The notes beneath the pieces are model-generated. The model had not been told where the DNA came from. It did not search any database and worked only from the letters and a program-made list of their open reading frames with translations. The translations under genes and the position numbers were made by a program. This document shows, piece by piece, positions 31,112 through 41,727 of a stretch of DNA of 64,000 bases (position 1 is its first letter; every line of letters starts with the position of its first letter). Source of the DNA: Pythium myriotylum (taxonomy: Eukaryota > Oomycota > Peronosporomycetes > Pythiales > Pythiaceae); assembly GCA_023091665.1 (NCBI GenBank), contig JALJCQ010000008.1:186001-250000 (forward strand), in the 5' to 3' direction.

Positions 31112-31459
31112 TCAAAACCGAGTTCTGTGGCTTGGGCTTCGAGCTTTTGCATTAAAAACCGCAAAGCACTTCGTTGCTTTCGCTTGTTTTTGTTCGAGTC
31201 GAGCTGGGGCTGGAGGTACCGAAGCGGTGGTGTGTCGTACCGATGTGTGAGAGCGTAGCGGCAGCGGTGATACAGAAGCCTCCAGCTGCTGTATCACCGC
31301 TGCCGCTATGCTCTCACACATCGGTACTCCACTCATAGCCACCCGCTCGTCGAGAATCACTTTGACGCCTTCTAGAATGCGGGCCACCACGCGCTCTTGA
31401 TCTCGTCGCTGGTCCTGTAGCGCTTTTTTTATCTGTTGGACTTCACAAAGCACCATCAC
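31112..31459 (-). other. Unrecognised coiled-coil-like ORF crossed by hairpin
   Basis: A 115-codon minus-strand ORF starts with a charged helical segment (EVQQIKKALQDQRRDQERVV, then LEGVKVILDERVAM) likely to form a coiled coil. The reading then passes through the 39-bp hairpin at 31237-31327. Everything after the hairpin may therefore belong to an inverted second copy. No family is recognised; a transposon-derived origin is plausible. Confidence 0.35.
31237..31327. repeat. 39-bp hairpin (one mismatch), 13-nt loop
   Basis: The left arm 31237-31275 (GTACCGATGTGTGAGAGCGT...) pairs with 31289-31327 with a single mismatch. A smaller hairpin, GGAGGTTGAAGG/CCTTCAACCTCC, lies at about 31788-31815. 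Confidence 0.93.
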
Positions 31460-32249
31460 GTGCGGAAGAATTCCTGTTGCTGTGATCTCAGTCTCGCCAA
31501 TGGCAATGTTAGCTCGCGGATGACCGTTGCGTCCCGCATCAGTGGGTTCTCAAAACGCGAATGCGCAACAGGCAGGTGGGACCTGAAAGTACGGTAGATG
31601 ATACACCAGAGACGCAAGAGCGTACCGTGCAACGCCGCTAGCACTCACAGGCATACCGGGGAACGCTACGCCGAATTGATTTGGCCAACCAGGATCCGCC
31701 CTGATCGATTCTAACCAAGCAGAACAGTCCTTCTATCAATCCGATGTCGCAAACGTGGCGACAGGGACAAGTGGGGTTTTGGGTGATGGAGGTTGAAGGT
31801 GCGCCTTCAACCTCCCAGCCAATCACAATGGGCTGGCAGCAGCGGCTGCCGACGCTGCGGCTTCACGGGCCCCACTTGTGGCCCTTGGGACATAACCGTC
31901 TCATTTATAACTTTTGCGGCGGAGCCCTTGAATTTTTTTCAGAATCTGTAATAGTACTACCATCTTTTCATTATTTTCCGAGCAGAGGTAGTAGTTGTCT
32001 TGTTGTCATGCATGACTCTAGTGGCAACTCTCCTCATTGTATCGCCTCATCCAACCTATCGGTACACCATAGTGTTACTCCACTCGCCGTCGTGCCACTA
32101 CTGGCATCGGATCGGCAACGCGAAGGCTATCTTTGCGCCGCCGCCCCGCCGCCCGCACACCTGAGAAAACATACCCATTCAAACAGATGGGTCGCACATT
32201 CCGGTATCCCTTCCATATTTATAGAAGTACCGTATTGCCTCTCACAAAC

Positions 32250-32393
32250 GTGAAAGGTCCCAGGAAGTGGTGTGGACCACAAGAGGGAACCTGATGTTTC
32301 CAAACCGTGGAAAACAGTGGCTGCCAGGCAGTTCTGTTCTGCCACGGGCGCGAAGACCAGAAGAAGCAGCCAGCGCTGCCCAAGATTTTTTTT
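32250..32393 (+). repeat. Split direct repeat A1
   Basis: It starts GTGAAAGGTCCCAGGAAGTG and ends in CCCAAGATTTTTTTT. It matches A2 at 37583-37726. Confidence 0.88.
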
Positions 32394-33062
32394 CGACGCA
32401 GCCCGCGCTGCCCCAGGTTCCCATGCACGTAATCGCGTACTCGCCAATGAGGCCGCGCGCGAACCCGCCACGCTCCCTGTCACTTGACTCGTCACCTTGG
32501 AGATGCATGGGGACGCCAAAGCACCTCTCACTAACAGATCGAAGCCCGTTTGTACCCGATGATGGCCAACGACCCCCCCGGGTGAGAATGCAAGCTCGTG
32601 TTCGTGCGGCCAGTCCAAGACGTGAGCGCGATGCCGACCGCGCTTCGGCGCAACGTGGATGCGATTGTATGGATCCCGCTGTGGCGTCTGACGCACATTC
32701 ACCAAGATATCTGAGATCGATGAACGCTCGCTACTCACTGCTTCCGATTCGTGCGTTTCTCCCGCTTCTTCGTGCCGTCGCCTCGTAAACCCGTGCTTTC
32801 GGATGCCTGGCATCCAGCTATGCGGCCAAGTGCTCACCTATCGCCTGGCGAACACGGTGCAACTCGTGGACGATATCGACCTCATTGTTGAGCCTGGCTC
32901 CGCGTTCATCTGCATCGTGGCAATCCGTCGCCACATCTCCGAGCGCCACCTGGTGGTCGCCGCCCCCTCTTTCGGAAATTTACCACAGTTTGTTTCGGCC
33001 GAAGAATTATGTTCGGTTACGCGCATGGCCAGGCGACGTTGCACCTGCCCGGAAACTCCCAA
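32394..33062 (+). other. Leader region of the DIRS/Ngaro-like element
   Basis: It lies between repeat A1 and the Gag-like region. A 92-codon ORF (32803-33081) is open but unrecognised. Readings on the minus strand here are shadows. Confidence 0.4.
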
Positions 33063-33880
33063 CGCGGATGGGCTGCGTTAATGGCAGCGCGTCCCACTAA
33101 TCTCGTTGACATGCACAGTGCACTGCGCTCGAACTTCCCGTCGACTAACCCCAGACCCGTGTCCGGCTCTCAGTTGCATCGAGTGGTCCGCCGGCTGGTC
33201 AGTCTGCATCTGAGCAAATGTCGTCCACCAGGCTCCAGGAGCAGCGTGAGGAAAAACCGTTGCAGCCACGAAATCACCGCTGGGCAGCTGGAGGCTGCTA
33301 ACAACCAGAAGGCCCAGTTTGCCACCGCGCTCGCGAACATTCAGCAACAATTCACGTCGTTCCTTCCACAGCTCCACGCACCGCCGCCTGTCCCACAGCT
33401 GATTCGCAGACGCCTGGCGCTGCTGACTTCGATCGTGCCCACCGCCATCCTCCGAAGACACGTGCGCCCGAGCGCAAGGGGATCGCATATCACGCGAACG
33501 ATGACAACATGAACGAAGAACGACCACGATCTCGACGAGGATACATACAGGACCGGGGCATTGTCGGCCATGCCGACATTAACGACCACGAGCGCCAGGC
33601 ACGCGGAAGAAGTACTTCAACGCACGCGCGCCGCGGTCGGGACCGCTCCAGGGAGCACCATCGCCGCTCCAGATCTCGGCCACGCGATTGGTTCCCGATG
33701 CGATCTGATCGCTCGCGTTCTCGATCACGCTCACCGCAAAGACATTTACCCAGAGGCAATGATCGCTTCCGACCGTCGTCGAATGAACTCAGAGTTCACG
33801 AGCTAGCTCGAGTCGGTCCTCGACAGGACGAGGTGCTCAAATGGTTGGTCGATACGTATAACCCACTACGTCTGACGTAG
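33063..33880 (+). pseudogene. Gag-like region of the DIRS/Ngaro element
   Basis: Readings in two frames give a helical segment (QLEAANNQKAQFATALANIQ, QQFTSFLPQL) followed by an Arg/Ser-rich stretch (SRSRPRDWF, DRSRSRSRSPQ) ending near 33880. Composition and position before the enzymes suggest a structural Gag-like protein, but there is no diagnostic zinc knuckle. Frameshifts are present. Confidence 0.4.
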
Positions 33881-33970
33881 CGACAGCAATGCCTGGCATT
33901 AGCGGCCTGGCCACAAATCAACCCGCTAACGACAGCGTCGGCAACCGGTCGACGGATTGGCGACCACAGC

Positions 33971-34360
33971 ACCATCTACGCTGCGTCCGATGGCGGCGCT
34001 CGGATGATTAGCGACCGCAGTGCCTGTGCCTGGTGTGCTTGGACATCCACCCACGAGCTGCTGCAGTGGCACGCCGTCGCGTTGTCGCTCAGTCTCACCA
34101 ACAACGAAATGGAAGCCCAGGGCCTCCTCCACTGTCTTCGATGACTCCGACGACACCATCCACGAGTTCCAGTCGTCATACATGGGAACTCATCGATATC
34201 ATCTCCATGGCGCTCATGATCACCAAGTGCCTGGCACCGAGCCTCCGCCCATGGATCGCAGCGATCCGAGCGCACGGCACCTACCCCGCCGTTCAATTCC
34301 AGTACATCCGACGTGAGTATAACAGCGCGGCTGGCGTGCTCGGTAACTGGGCGATGGACC
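33971..34360 (+). pseudogene. RNase H-like domain upstream of RT
   Basis: The reading YAASDGGARMISDRSACAWC, TNNEMEAQGLLHCLR, then in a shifted frame SMALMITKCLAPSLRPWIAA and YIRREYNSAAGVLGNWAMDQ has RNase H character: an initial Asp strand, the Glu of NNEMEAQGLL and a C-terminal AAxVLxNWAMD motif. In DIRS elements RNase H normally follows RT, whereas here it precedes it. Either the domain order is unusual or another retroelement fragment was inserted. Confidence 0.6.
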
Positions 34361-34599
34361 AGGTCCCCTCTCAGTCACTCGACGTTTATCACGGCAGCAT
34401 TTGGCCTTCTCCAAACTCCGCCAGGGCTCAGAGCCCATGTGTATTGGCGCCAGCGCAGGCCAACACCGACAGTTATCCGGACGACCACGCAGCGTGGTGG
34501 CGAGCGGCCTGGCGGCTTGGCATTGCCGATTTCCACAGCGTTTCTGTTCTCTCATCACTTCATGGCTCGATCCTGTGATCACCACCGGTCCGACCCACG

Positions 34600-35954
34600 A
34601 GCCAGCTCAGCTGCCGCCGGCCAGGGCGTCAATTACTACATGCGCCAGCGCGCTCGAGTCTACCATCGACTTCACGCCAGTGCGTTCGTGTAGCGTTGAC
34701 GGCATCCTGCGATGCGTCCCGCTTGACGCCTACGTTGCGCTCCAGCGAGCCGCACGCCACTGTGGCGTTCCATTCCCCACGCGCAGCGCGTTTCTCGCAC
34801 CTGGTGCGGGTCCGTTGGTCATACCACATGCCGACGTGCGCATCCTGGATGCCCTGGTGGCCAACCCGTCATACGGTATCGCCGGTATGCTCGCGCTGTT
34901 TCGCGGTCAGACCACGGAGGACCAGCGTCCGAACAAAGCCCTGCAGCCTCGTCTTTATCGTGAGCACCTGTCGGCGTACCCTCGGCTCGAGCTGTTGTGT
35001 GCCATTGCAGAAACCGGTGTGGTCCCCGCCTGGCGGTCTCCTGAGGGGTGCGTCGGTGCACGACCTGTTCCAGCGAACTACCCGGGCACCGACACGGGAT
35101 CGCCAGTTGTGATAAACATGCTGCTCGTCGATTACTACCGCGGCCGGTGCATGATCGCCACGATGGCCACACTGATGGCGGAGCCTGGCTCCATTCCAGC
35201 GCCTTCGCGCTCGTACCGAAAAAGGACATCCCGTTACATATTGACGGCCACATCGTCCAGGACCTGAAGAAGGCACTGGGCCCGTCCGTCAATGCCCAGA
35301 CCGACACGAGTCAGTCGTCTGATGCGACTCGGGACCCATACGTCTCCGTTGCGCAGCACGTTCGCGACCTGCGTCGCAGATACCCAGGGTATCCGATCTA
35401 TGCCATGGGCGCGGATTCCACCACGTTCTCATGAACGCGAGGCACGTGGCGGCGTTTGGGGGGCAGATCCCGCGCTCATCCATCGGCATCATCTCGGGCA
35501 TGGCAGTTTTCGGGTGGACCGCGTCGCCAGGCAACTTTGCGGTGTTCGGAAAAGCAGTGAGACACTACCAGCGCACAGGTGCTTCGAGGATCCTAGGGTT
35601 CCAGGAACCTTTCTGGATGATATCGTGCTCATCGAGGTTGACATTGAAGACCGGGTGCAGCAGGCGGAGAAACGTCTCAGAGACGGCATTAAACTCGTGT
35701 TCGGTTCCGAAGGCTGGCATGATGGGAAGTTCACGACCTGGTCGATGGATTTCCACGCAGTGGGTATTGACTGGGGCATACCACACGAGACGATCTCGGT
35801 CCCTCAGAGGAAGATCGAAAAGAGACTTACAGCGGTGCAACTCAACTGCGTGCGGCGCCAGGCGCCAGTAGTATCGATGAGCGAGTTCCTACGGAAGGAC
35901 CTCGAATGGTGGAAAGACCTGATCTTCGAGAACGAGTCCGGGGCATGCCAATGA
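34600..35954 (+). pseudogene. DIRS-type reverse transcriptase, frameshifted
   Basis: Pieces in three frames give LLCAIAETGVVPAWRSPEG, FALVPKKDIPLHIDGHIVQD (fingers), HVRDLRRRYPGYPIYAMGAD (motif A region, broken just after the Asp), MNARHVAAFGG, GWTASPGNFAVFGKAVRHYQ (motif B), then TFLDDIVLIEVD (motif C, catalytic DD). The thumb-like region follows (WSMDFHAVGIDWGIPHETIS). The SPGxF form of motif B fits DIRS-type RTs. At least three frameshifts prevent expression as one protein. Confidence 0.78.
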
Positions 35955-36443
35955 AGCTGTTCGAACCAAACCCGCCAACAACAGACGAGTGCTGGACAAT
36001 CCAACAGGATGACCGTCAAGTCATCATTACGAGCATGCGCCTTGGTCAACGCGCGGTCCTGGACCACGAAAACCGACCAATGTCAGACACGGTCGCACAC
36101 ACACTAGTTCAAGCTACGGCAACATGGGGGGCATCACTCGCGCAACCGGACGCCTGGCGCCATGTCACCACATACTGCTGGAACCGCCATACACAGGCGA
36201 TAGTGAGCAAGATGCGAAGTATCACCAGGGACGGCCAGGCCGACTTGCGTCAGTGCGCATTGAGCCAGGCTCAGTACCGTTTATACTTCAAGACCCAGAG
36301 ATCGAAGCGAAGCATGGAGCGGACCGCACAGTGCGACGTCCACTCAGGTTCTGACTTCGTTGATGTCCTGCAGACGTTGATGTCCTGCAGACAATAGATT
36401 CCAGAGGATCCAGGACAAGGCAGAGCAACTCAAGAAAGCATCA

Positions 36444-37490
36444 GTGGCTACCTCCACACTCGGCCTCTATGGATGGAACTTCAAGTTCTGGGAAGAGTTC
36501 TGCAACGACTTCGGGTTTCCCGTTTGGATCGACCATCTGCCCAGGGCGCAACAAGCAAGAATGGTTGGACTATTGTTGGCCGCGTTGTGTGCTTCAGAAG
36601 GCCACAACAAGAACAAAGATGGCAACAAGTATCAGACGCTCGACAGTAAGATGGCAGCAGTTGTCTTTGCCCACAAGGCGACACGAAACGCAAAGCTCGA
36701 TTACCGTGAACCCGAGTTTGAGATCGTTGCTCAAGGATATAAGCGCACCCACAGTCAAGTGGGCCGGAAGCAGCCAGTTACTACACCGATGGTGCGCCAG
36801 ATGCGCCAGTGTGTGAACACAGTCGAGAACGAAGGGCGCCTCCTGTGGGGATCCATAGTACTCTCATTCTTCTTCCTCGATAGAAGCTCAGAGCTCCGGG
36901 ATCCAGTGACCATTGACAAGTCGGCAGGGGCAGAACGAGCACATTGCGTTAAGGCGCACAACGTGATCCTCAGGGATATCCACGGCAATCAGGTTCCATC
37001 AGAAGCTCCAGGAGCACACTCGGTTGAGATCGTGTACGAATCTCACAAAGGAGACCGGATCGGCCAAGGAGTGACAATCCGCCACTACAAGTCGGAAGAC
37101 CCCATGCTGTGTCCTGTGGCAGCAGCCCAAGAGTGCCTGCGCGTCAGAGCCCAGTGGCTCCGAGAAGGAATGGCCCTGGGCTAATATATTACGTCGACAA
37201 CGGAAAAAACAACGATCAAGAAGAGTTCGGTGGCCGCAGTGGTCAAGGAAGCAGCCCACAGAATGGGACACAAGAAGAAGGACTACTCTGCTCACTCCCT
37301 AAGGATCGGTGGCGCCTGTGCGCTACTGGCAGGCGGCAAGAGTGACCTGGTCATTCGGCCATGGGCAGATGGTCAAGTTGGTGCTTCTCCGTCTACGCAA
37401 GACTACGACCAGGGATGGTACGTGATGCGGCAAGCAGCATGCAGCATGATCAAGGCCTCTACCTGGGAGTGCCACGAGTCAAGTCTCGAG
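36444..37490 (+). pseudogene. Tyrosine recombinase of the DIRS/Ngaro element
   Basis: The reading starts with a core-binding region (STLGLYGWNFKFWEEFC, LLAALCASEG). The catalytic domain has the first Arg in FFFLDRSSELRDP, the H-x-x-R pair in SAHSLRIGGACAL and, after a +/-1 frame change near 37350, the nucleophilic Tyr in MGRWSSWCFSVYARL. All R-H-R-Y landmarks can be recognised. An in-frame TAA at 37182-37184 and the frameshift near the Tyr inactivate it. The enzyme would integrate circular cDNA. 35955-36443 contains the linker region (CWNRHTQAIVSKMRS) of uncertain domain identity. Confidence 0.8.
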
Positions 37491-37496
37491 CCAAGC

Positions 37497-37518
37497 GGGG
37501 GGGGGGGGGGGGGGGGGG
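37497..37518. repeat. Homopolymer G22 before repeat B1
   Basis: There are 22 G at the start of B1. The matching position in B2 (37821) has only GGGGG. Confidence 0.95.
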
Positions 37519-37582
37519 TTCCAGGGAGACTATCTCTGCGTGCTAATCAAGCCGTCGTCCCCACACTGTGCGAAGGAGGAAA
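37519..37582 (+). repeat. Split direct repeat B1
   Basis: TTCCAGGGAGACTATCTCTG ... GAAGGAGGAAA matches B2 (37826-37894) with a few differences. Confidence 0.85.
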
Positions 37583-37726
37583 GTGGAAGGTTCCAGGAAG
37601 TGGTGTGGACCACAAGAGGGAACCTGATGTTTCCAAACCGTGGAAAACAGTGGCTGCCAGGCAGTTCTGTTCTGCCACGCGCGAGAAGACCAGAAGAAGC
37701 AGCCAGCGCTGCCCAAGTTTTTTTTT
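37583..37726 (+). repeat. Split direct repeat A2
   Basis: GTGGAAGGTTCCAGGAAGTG ... CCCAAGTTTTTTTTT matches A1 at 32250-32393. Confidence 0.88.
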
Positions 37727-37820
37727 CTTCATGTCTTCTAGACTAGCTTGATTAGCCCCGTAGGGTGGGTTTTCATCCTGCTAGCTATGCTAGATAAGGT
37801 TTCCCATCGTAGGTTAGCTA

Positions 37821-37894
37821 GGGGGTTTCCAGGGAGACTATCTCTGCGTGCTAATCAAGCTGTCTTCCCCACACTGTGCGTACCGAAGGAGGAA
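37821..37894 (+). repeat. Split direct repeat B2 (element 3' end)
   Basis: GGGGGTTTCCAGGGAGACTA ... GAAGGAGGAAAC is the second copy of B1. It defines the probable 3' terminus. Confidence 0.82.
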
Positions 37895-38266
37895 ACCGTA
37901 GATAGATCGTCCCTCAAGTTACACAGTAAATCCGTAATAAAGGGTGGAAGGCTTTACGTTCTCCTTTGGAGCACTGCCAGTATAATGGATGAGAGGTAGA
38001 TAAAATCTCAGCTGCTCATGATCGTGAAACGAACTGTATGGGTTGTGGTGGCGCCGTTTTCTGCTTGCTATTTGGCGAAAATTTATAAAAGTATGGGAAA
38101 GTGATAATCCTGACAGAGCTGGTACTAGTACTTCTCCTTCGGAGCACTACCAGTATAATAGGACTGCAATCTAAAGTTGTTGATGATGAACATGAACACC
38201 AACATCAGCACTCCATAATCTCCACACTCTGTCATGAGCTGCGTCCTCATCACTATAAAAATGCAT

Positions 38267-38668
38267 CCGATCTGCTCTCCAACGATCTACTTCCGTGGTG
38301 GACTTCCTCCCCACCGCGTTGAGTTTCCTCAAGCTCTCGAGCTCGGAAGTGGGGGCAAGCAAGTGTATTGCGCCTTGCCCATGTGGGCGTGGCGAGGCGG
38401 TGTTTGCCTGGTCGCAGGCAGATTCTAAACTGACCTACGACGATCTGGGAAATGTTTCCCTAGACGATGCTACTAAGAACACACACGACTTTGTGACCTG
38501 GGACGATGTCACATCCTCGAGTCTGGGTATCTTATCTTCCTCGCATCTTGCCGCATCCGGAAACGGCAACATCCTTCGGAATGTATGCTCCAACCGTAGA
38601 TTTTGCACGTATTGCATGTAGCTATTAGGAATCGCACAGTTGATCTCAATAGACTTCACTTCCAACCA
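38267..38668 (+). mobile_element. 5'-truncated LINE with 15-bp target-site duplication
   Basis: The insertion starts in the LINE ORF2 end (LLSNDLLPWWTSSPP) and ends with the 3' tail TAGCTATTAGGAATCGCACA, then CTCAATAGACTTCACTTCC. It is flanked by ACTATAAAAATGCAT at 38252-38266 and again at 38669-38683. The middle (38355-38620) is not clearly LINE-like and may be 3' UTR or a nested insert. Confidence 0.82.
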
Positions 38669-38898
38669 ACTATAAAAATGCATGGCGAAGCGCTGCGATA
38701 ACTTGGCTTTTGACATGTCTATCTCACATTACAACGTGAAATTCCACTCGTTTCGCCACAGACTCGGGCTTCACGAGGACAAAATGCAATCAGCAACGTC
38801 AGTTACAGTTCCTATTGACGTTAAGATATGAAAAGACTTTCGGCGAGATACTTGGTCGTCAGCATGGTAGGCAAACCCGAGTCCGCCGAAACGTTGTC

Positions 38899-40698
38899 TT
38901 AGTCGCAACCGTTGCCGCCGGCAATCCGATGACAAGAAGTTGATTCGATGAGCGACATGATATGAACGGTGAGACTTAGCAGGAGACCGATAGTGAGCGC
39001 ACCAATGAACAGGAGTCTTTGTCCCAGAGACGGAGTGTTCTGGCGAATCTTCCACTCACGGAAAACGTCGCCACGATGGGAGAGCACTAAAATACAAGCA
39101 AGAGACAGCAGCTGCGCTGAGTACGCGATGATGAAGACTGTCGTTGCGTTACTGCGCACATCATGCGAGTCCCGAAGGATGTCGTCGTTGGAGACGTTGA
39201 AAACCGCATCAATGAGCTTCGTCACGACGGCGCCAAGGGAGCTCGAGAGAATGGATACAGCCACGATGAGCTCACGCGTGGGTTGAGCGGTGTTGGGCTC
39301 GATAATATCACCGAGAACCGCATTTATAGCAACAAACTCGAGCGCGGACGGCAGTGCCTGGAGCAAGGGCATACCAATCCAGACGTACTTGCTTCGTACA
39401 ACATCCCAGATCGTGGCCATCGTGAGAGAACAGTCAAGCACCAGAACAGCAACGCTCGCGATCACAAGGGCCCGGACTTCATTGGGCACGCAGTCTTTCT
39501 TACCGGCGATTCGCATGGCTCCAATGACCGCGAGTGACGCAACAAAGCTGATTATGTTGTCATTGATCGGCTGCACATTGGCCCAGTACATGGCAATAGG
39601 GCTGCCTGGTGTAGCGGTCACGCCTCGAAGGATGCCGGTGATGAAGCCGTACATAATCACTAGGATGAGTCCCCGGTTCTCCAAGACATTTCGCATCGCC
39701 TGCACGTACGATGAGACCGTAGTGCTTTCGGGAGTGTGTTCTGTAATGAAGAACTTCGCGCATGGACCTGGTATCATCATTACCAGGCTCACGAACGCCA
39801 TGAGATGGTCGTAACCGAGTGTGAAGTTGAAGTCACCGCCATATTCCTCGCCATTCATGGTGATCCCCATAAAGACGAACGCCGTAAGGATACCAGCAAC
39901 GCGCTTCACGGATATATCATACACAAAAGGCGAGTCGGCGCCATCGACGAGAGGGGGGAAGTATTCGTTGGCAGTTTGTTCGATCAGAGCGTCTGCCCCG
40001 ACATCGGCCAGCACGAGTCCAACCATCGTGATAGACGAGAGCATTACAAAGATTGCGCCTTTTGCCGGCGCCTCGACATTCACGAGGCTGAGTTCAGCCG
40101 AGCTCAGTTGGTCCTGCGCAGCCGGACGAATCCTTTTCGGGAAGTAGGGGTCGTTTATGTGAATAAACGTCGATACTGTCAATACAACACTCGCCACCAA
40201 CCACCCAAGTCTCACATATCGTCGGTGGCGGCAGGATTCTGGGTCGGTCAACGAGTCGATTAAAGATCGGAACACTGGACGTAGAATCCACGGGAGAGCC
40301 AGCAGCGATCGAGCCGAAAGCGTCTGCGTGCCTTCCATGTTGAGAAAGCCCATGAGGAACGGGTAGACCGTAAGCGGGAGTACGGTTGAGACGAAGCCCA
40401 TGACATAGCTGTGCACGTAGAGACCGGCCCACCGTTTGTCCCGGACGCGAATCACAGCCTGCTCTCTCGGCTTAGGCTCGGGCTCATGAGAGGGGGTTGT
40501 TTGCTCTTGATAGCTGCTCGGTGAGGACGTCGACGGCAACAACGGGGAGCTGAAGACACGGCGCAAAACCTCGACGGTCGCTGCGCTTGAGAAGTTCATC
40601 ATCGGCTGACAATTGGCAAATGAATCAAGCATAAGGGCTAGCCCGTTTGTGGGAGAGAGGATGGAATGGGATGTCTTGTCCCTCCAAAGGAGGGTCAA
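38899..40698 (-). CDS. BT1-family folate/biopterin-type transporter
   Basis: The 599-residue membrane protein has about 12 predicted hydrophobic segments. After a 70-80-residue polar N-terminus, the core starts RWAGLYVHSYVMGFVSTVLP. It includes LLALPWILRPVFRSLIDSL and the loop motif VLADVGADALIEQ, which I relate to the ADVxADA-like signature of the folate-biopterin transporter family of the major facilitator superfamily. Those proteins move folates or pteridines across membranes and are known from kinetoplastids, plants and oomycetes. The substrate here is unknown. An internal Met (MLDSFANCQPMMNF, near 40635) may be the true start, since the first 21 residues look non-conserved. Neighbours are repeats only. 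Confidence 0.8.
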   Translation of the reverse strand: MTLLWRDKTSHSILSPTNGLALMLDSFANCQPMMNFSSAATVEVLRRVFSSPLLPSTSSPSSYQEQTTPSHEPEPKPREQAVIRVRDKRWAGLYVHSYVMGFVSTVLPLTVYPFLMGFLNMEGTQTLSARSLLALPWILRPVFRSLIDSLTDPESCRHRRYVRLGWLVASVVLTVSTFIHINDPYFPKRIRPAAQDQLSSAELSLVNVEAPAKGAIFVMLSSITMVGLVLADVGADALIEQTANEYFPPLVDGADSPFVYDISVKRVAGILTAFVFMGITMNGEEYGGDFNFTLGYDHLMAFVSLVMMIPGPCAKFFITEHTPESTTVSSYVQAMRNVLENRGLILVIMYGFITGILRGVTATPGSPIAMYWANVQPINDNIISFVASLAVIGAMRIAGKKDCVPNEVRALVIASVAVLVLDCSLTMATIWDVVRSKYVWIGMPLLQALPSALEFVAINAVLGDIIEPNTAQPTRELIVAVSILSSSLGAVVTKLIDAVFNVSNDDILRDSHDVRSNATTVFIIAYSAQLLSLACILVLSHRGDVFREWKIRQNTPSLGQRLLFIGALTIGLLLSLTVHIMSLIESTSCHRIAGGNGCD

Positions 40699-41230
40699 CC
40701 GTCCGCGAGATCCAGAGTCTCAGTTCGTGGACCTTATCCATCCGGGGTTGATACCTGGGTCTACGTAGACTTGGGATTTTCCAATATATGTAGACGTGGC
40801 GGTTCTGACAAATAGTTGAACAATGGCAACACGTGGACCTCCTGCTTCTAATCTCTATTACCCATGTGAGCACCAAAAGGGGTCAATGGTTTGTAATGCA
40901 ATTCGCGAAACATTGACCGCTTTAGGAGCTCGCATCTTGGCGACGGCTTGACTCAGATGCATTGCGTCGGGCTTTACCAGAACACTGAAACCCGATCCAG
41001 AATTTCCTGTATTCGTGTCTCCATGTACTGTGTGGAAGACTGTCATACCTCGCATGACGTCGTTCTCGTGCCAAGTGTGCGAGCAAGCGGTTCCTCTCCA
41101 CTCACTCATACACGTACGATAAAGACCACCACGGAATCGAATGTTCTTAGACGTCGCTGCAATAGAATGTTGCGGCTATCGAGCCTTGTCCCTTCGATTC
41201 GAACCTGGCACTGGATGTTTATTCACGTCG

Positions 41231-41275
41231 TCTGGGAATGCCCTGTCGTGACCGTCACGACAGGGCAATCCCAGA
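41231..41275. repeat. 21-bp hairpin, 3-nt loop
   Basis: TCTGGGAATGCCCTGTCGTG... pairs with 41255-41275 with one mismatch. Confidence 0.92.
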
Positions 41276-41629
41276 TGACATCAAGACCATTCCATTTCTC
41301 CTCTTCGGCTGGTTGACGGCAACAACAACAGCCGGTGTACGCCGACGTCTGGGAGTTATGCACTCTTAGAATACGATGAGTACTTGTGGTGAGTAGTGAA
41401 AACTGTTCAATACAGAGGCCGAGCGCGGCGATTGTCGCGTGTGCATCCCTCCAATCTGTCTGGCAGCAGCGCGTGCAGGAACACTTGTAATGCTTGACGG
41501 AATGTTATGGTCGGCACCAAGCACGGTCGGCGTAATGGGCAGCCTACATGCACAAAGTGAGTTGTCAGTGGGTGCTCGCGATTTGAAGGTTCCCATCTCA
41601 ATAACTAAGGAGTCAACAGCCGCAGCTGT

Positions 41630-41727
41630 TCAGGCCACTCCACTATTTATGTGTGCTTTCCAGTTATTAAAATAATTATTATTATTAAACTAACTGGAAA
41701 GCACACATAAATAGTGGAGTGGCCTGA
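41630..41727. repeat. 37-bp perfect hairpin
   Basis: Arms 41630-41666 and 41691-41727 (TCAGGCCACTCCACTATTTA...) are exact reverse complements around a 24-nt AT-rich loop. Confidence 0.95.

Larger units (their letters stand above)
32250..37894 (+). mobile_element. Degenerate DIRS/Ngaro-type tyrosine-recombinase retrotransposon
   Basis: The domains on the plus strand are a Gln/Arg-rich Gag-like region, an RNase H-like domain, reverse transcriptase and a tyrosine recombinase. Ends follow the split-direct-repeat plan known from Ngaro/PAT elements: A1 at 32250-32393, B1 at 37519-37582, A2 at 37583-37726 and B2 at 37821-37894. A1 and A2 match closely over about 144 bp, and B1 and B2 over about 64 bp. 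No integrase, protease or LTR is present, as expected. Multiple frameshifts and an in-frame stop make this copy inactive. Such elements integrate as circles through the recombinase and leave no target duplication. Confidence 0.83.

Noticed and set aside
32127..32837. 236-codon minus-strand ORF across the left end of the DIRS/Ngaro element
   Set aside because: It spans repeat A1 and the leader with no domain or sensible start. It is treated as a shadow.
33509..33880. Arg/Ser-rich ORF as an SR splicing factor
   Set aside because: There is no RRM domain, and it lies between repeats A1 and B2 of a retroelement, so it was assigned to the Gag-like region.
37361..37546. Separate ORF MGRWSSWCFSVYARL as an independent gene
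   Set aside because: It is the frame-shifted end of the tyrosine recombinase and carries its nucleophilic Tyr.
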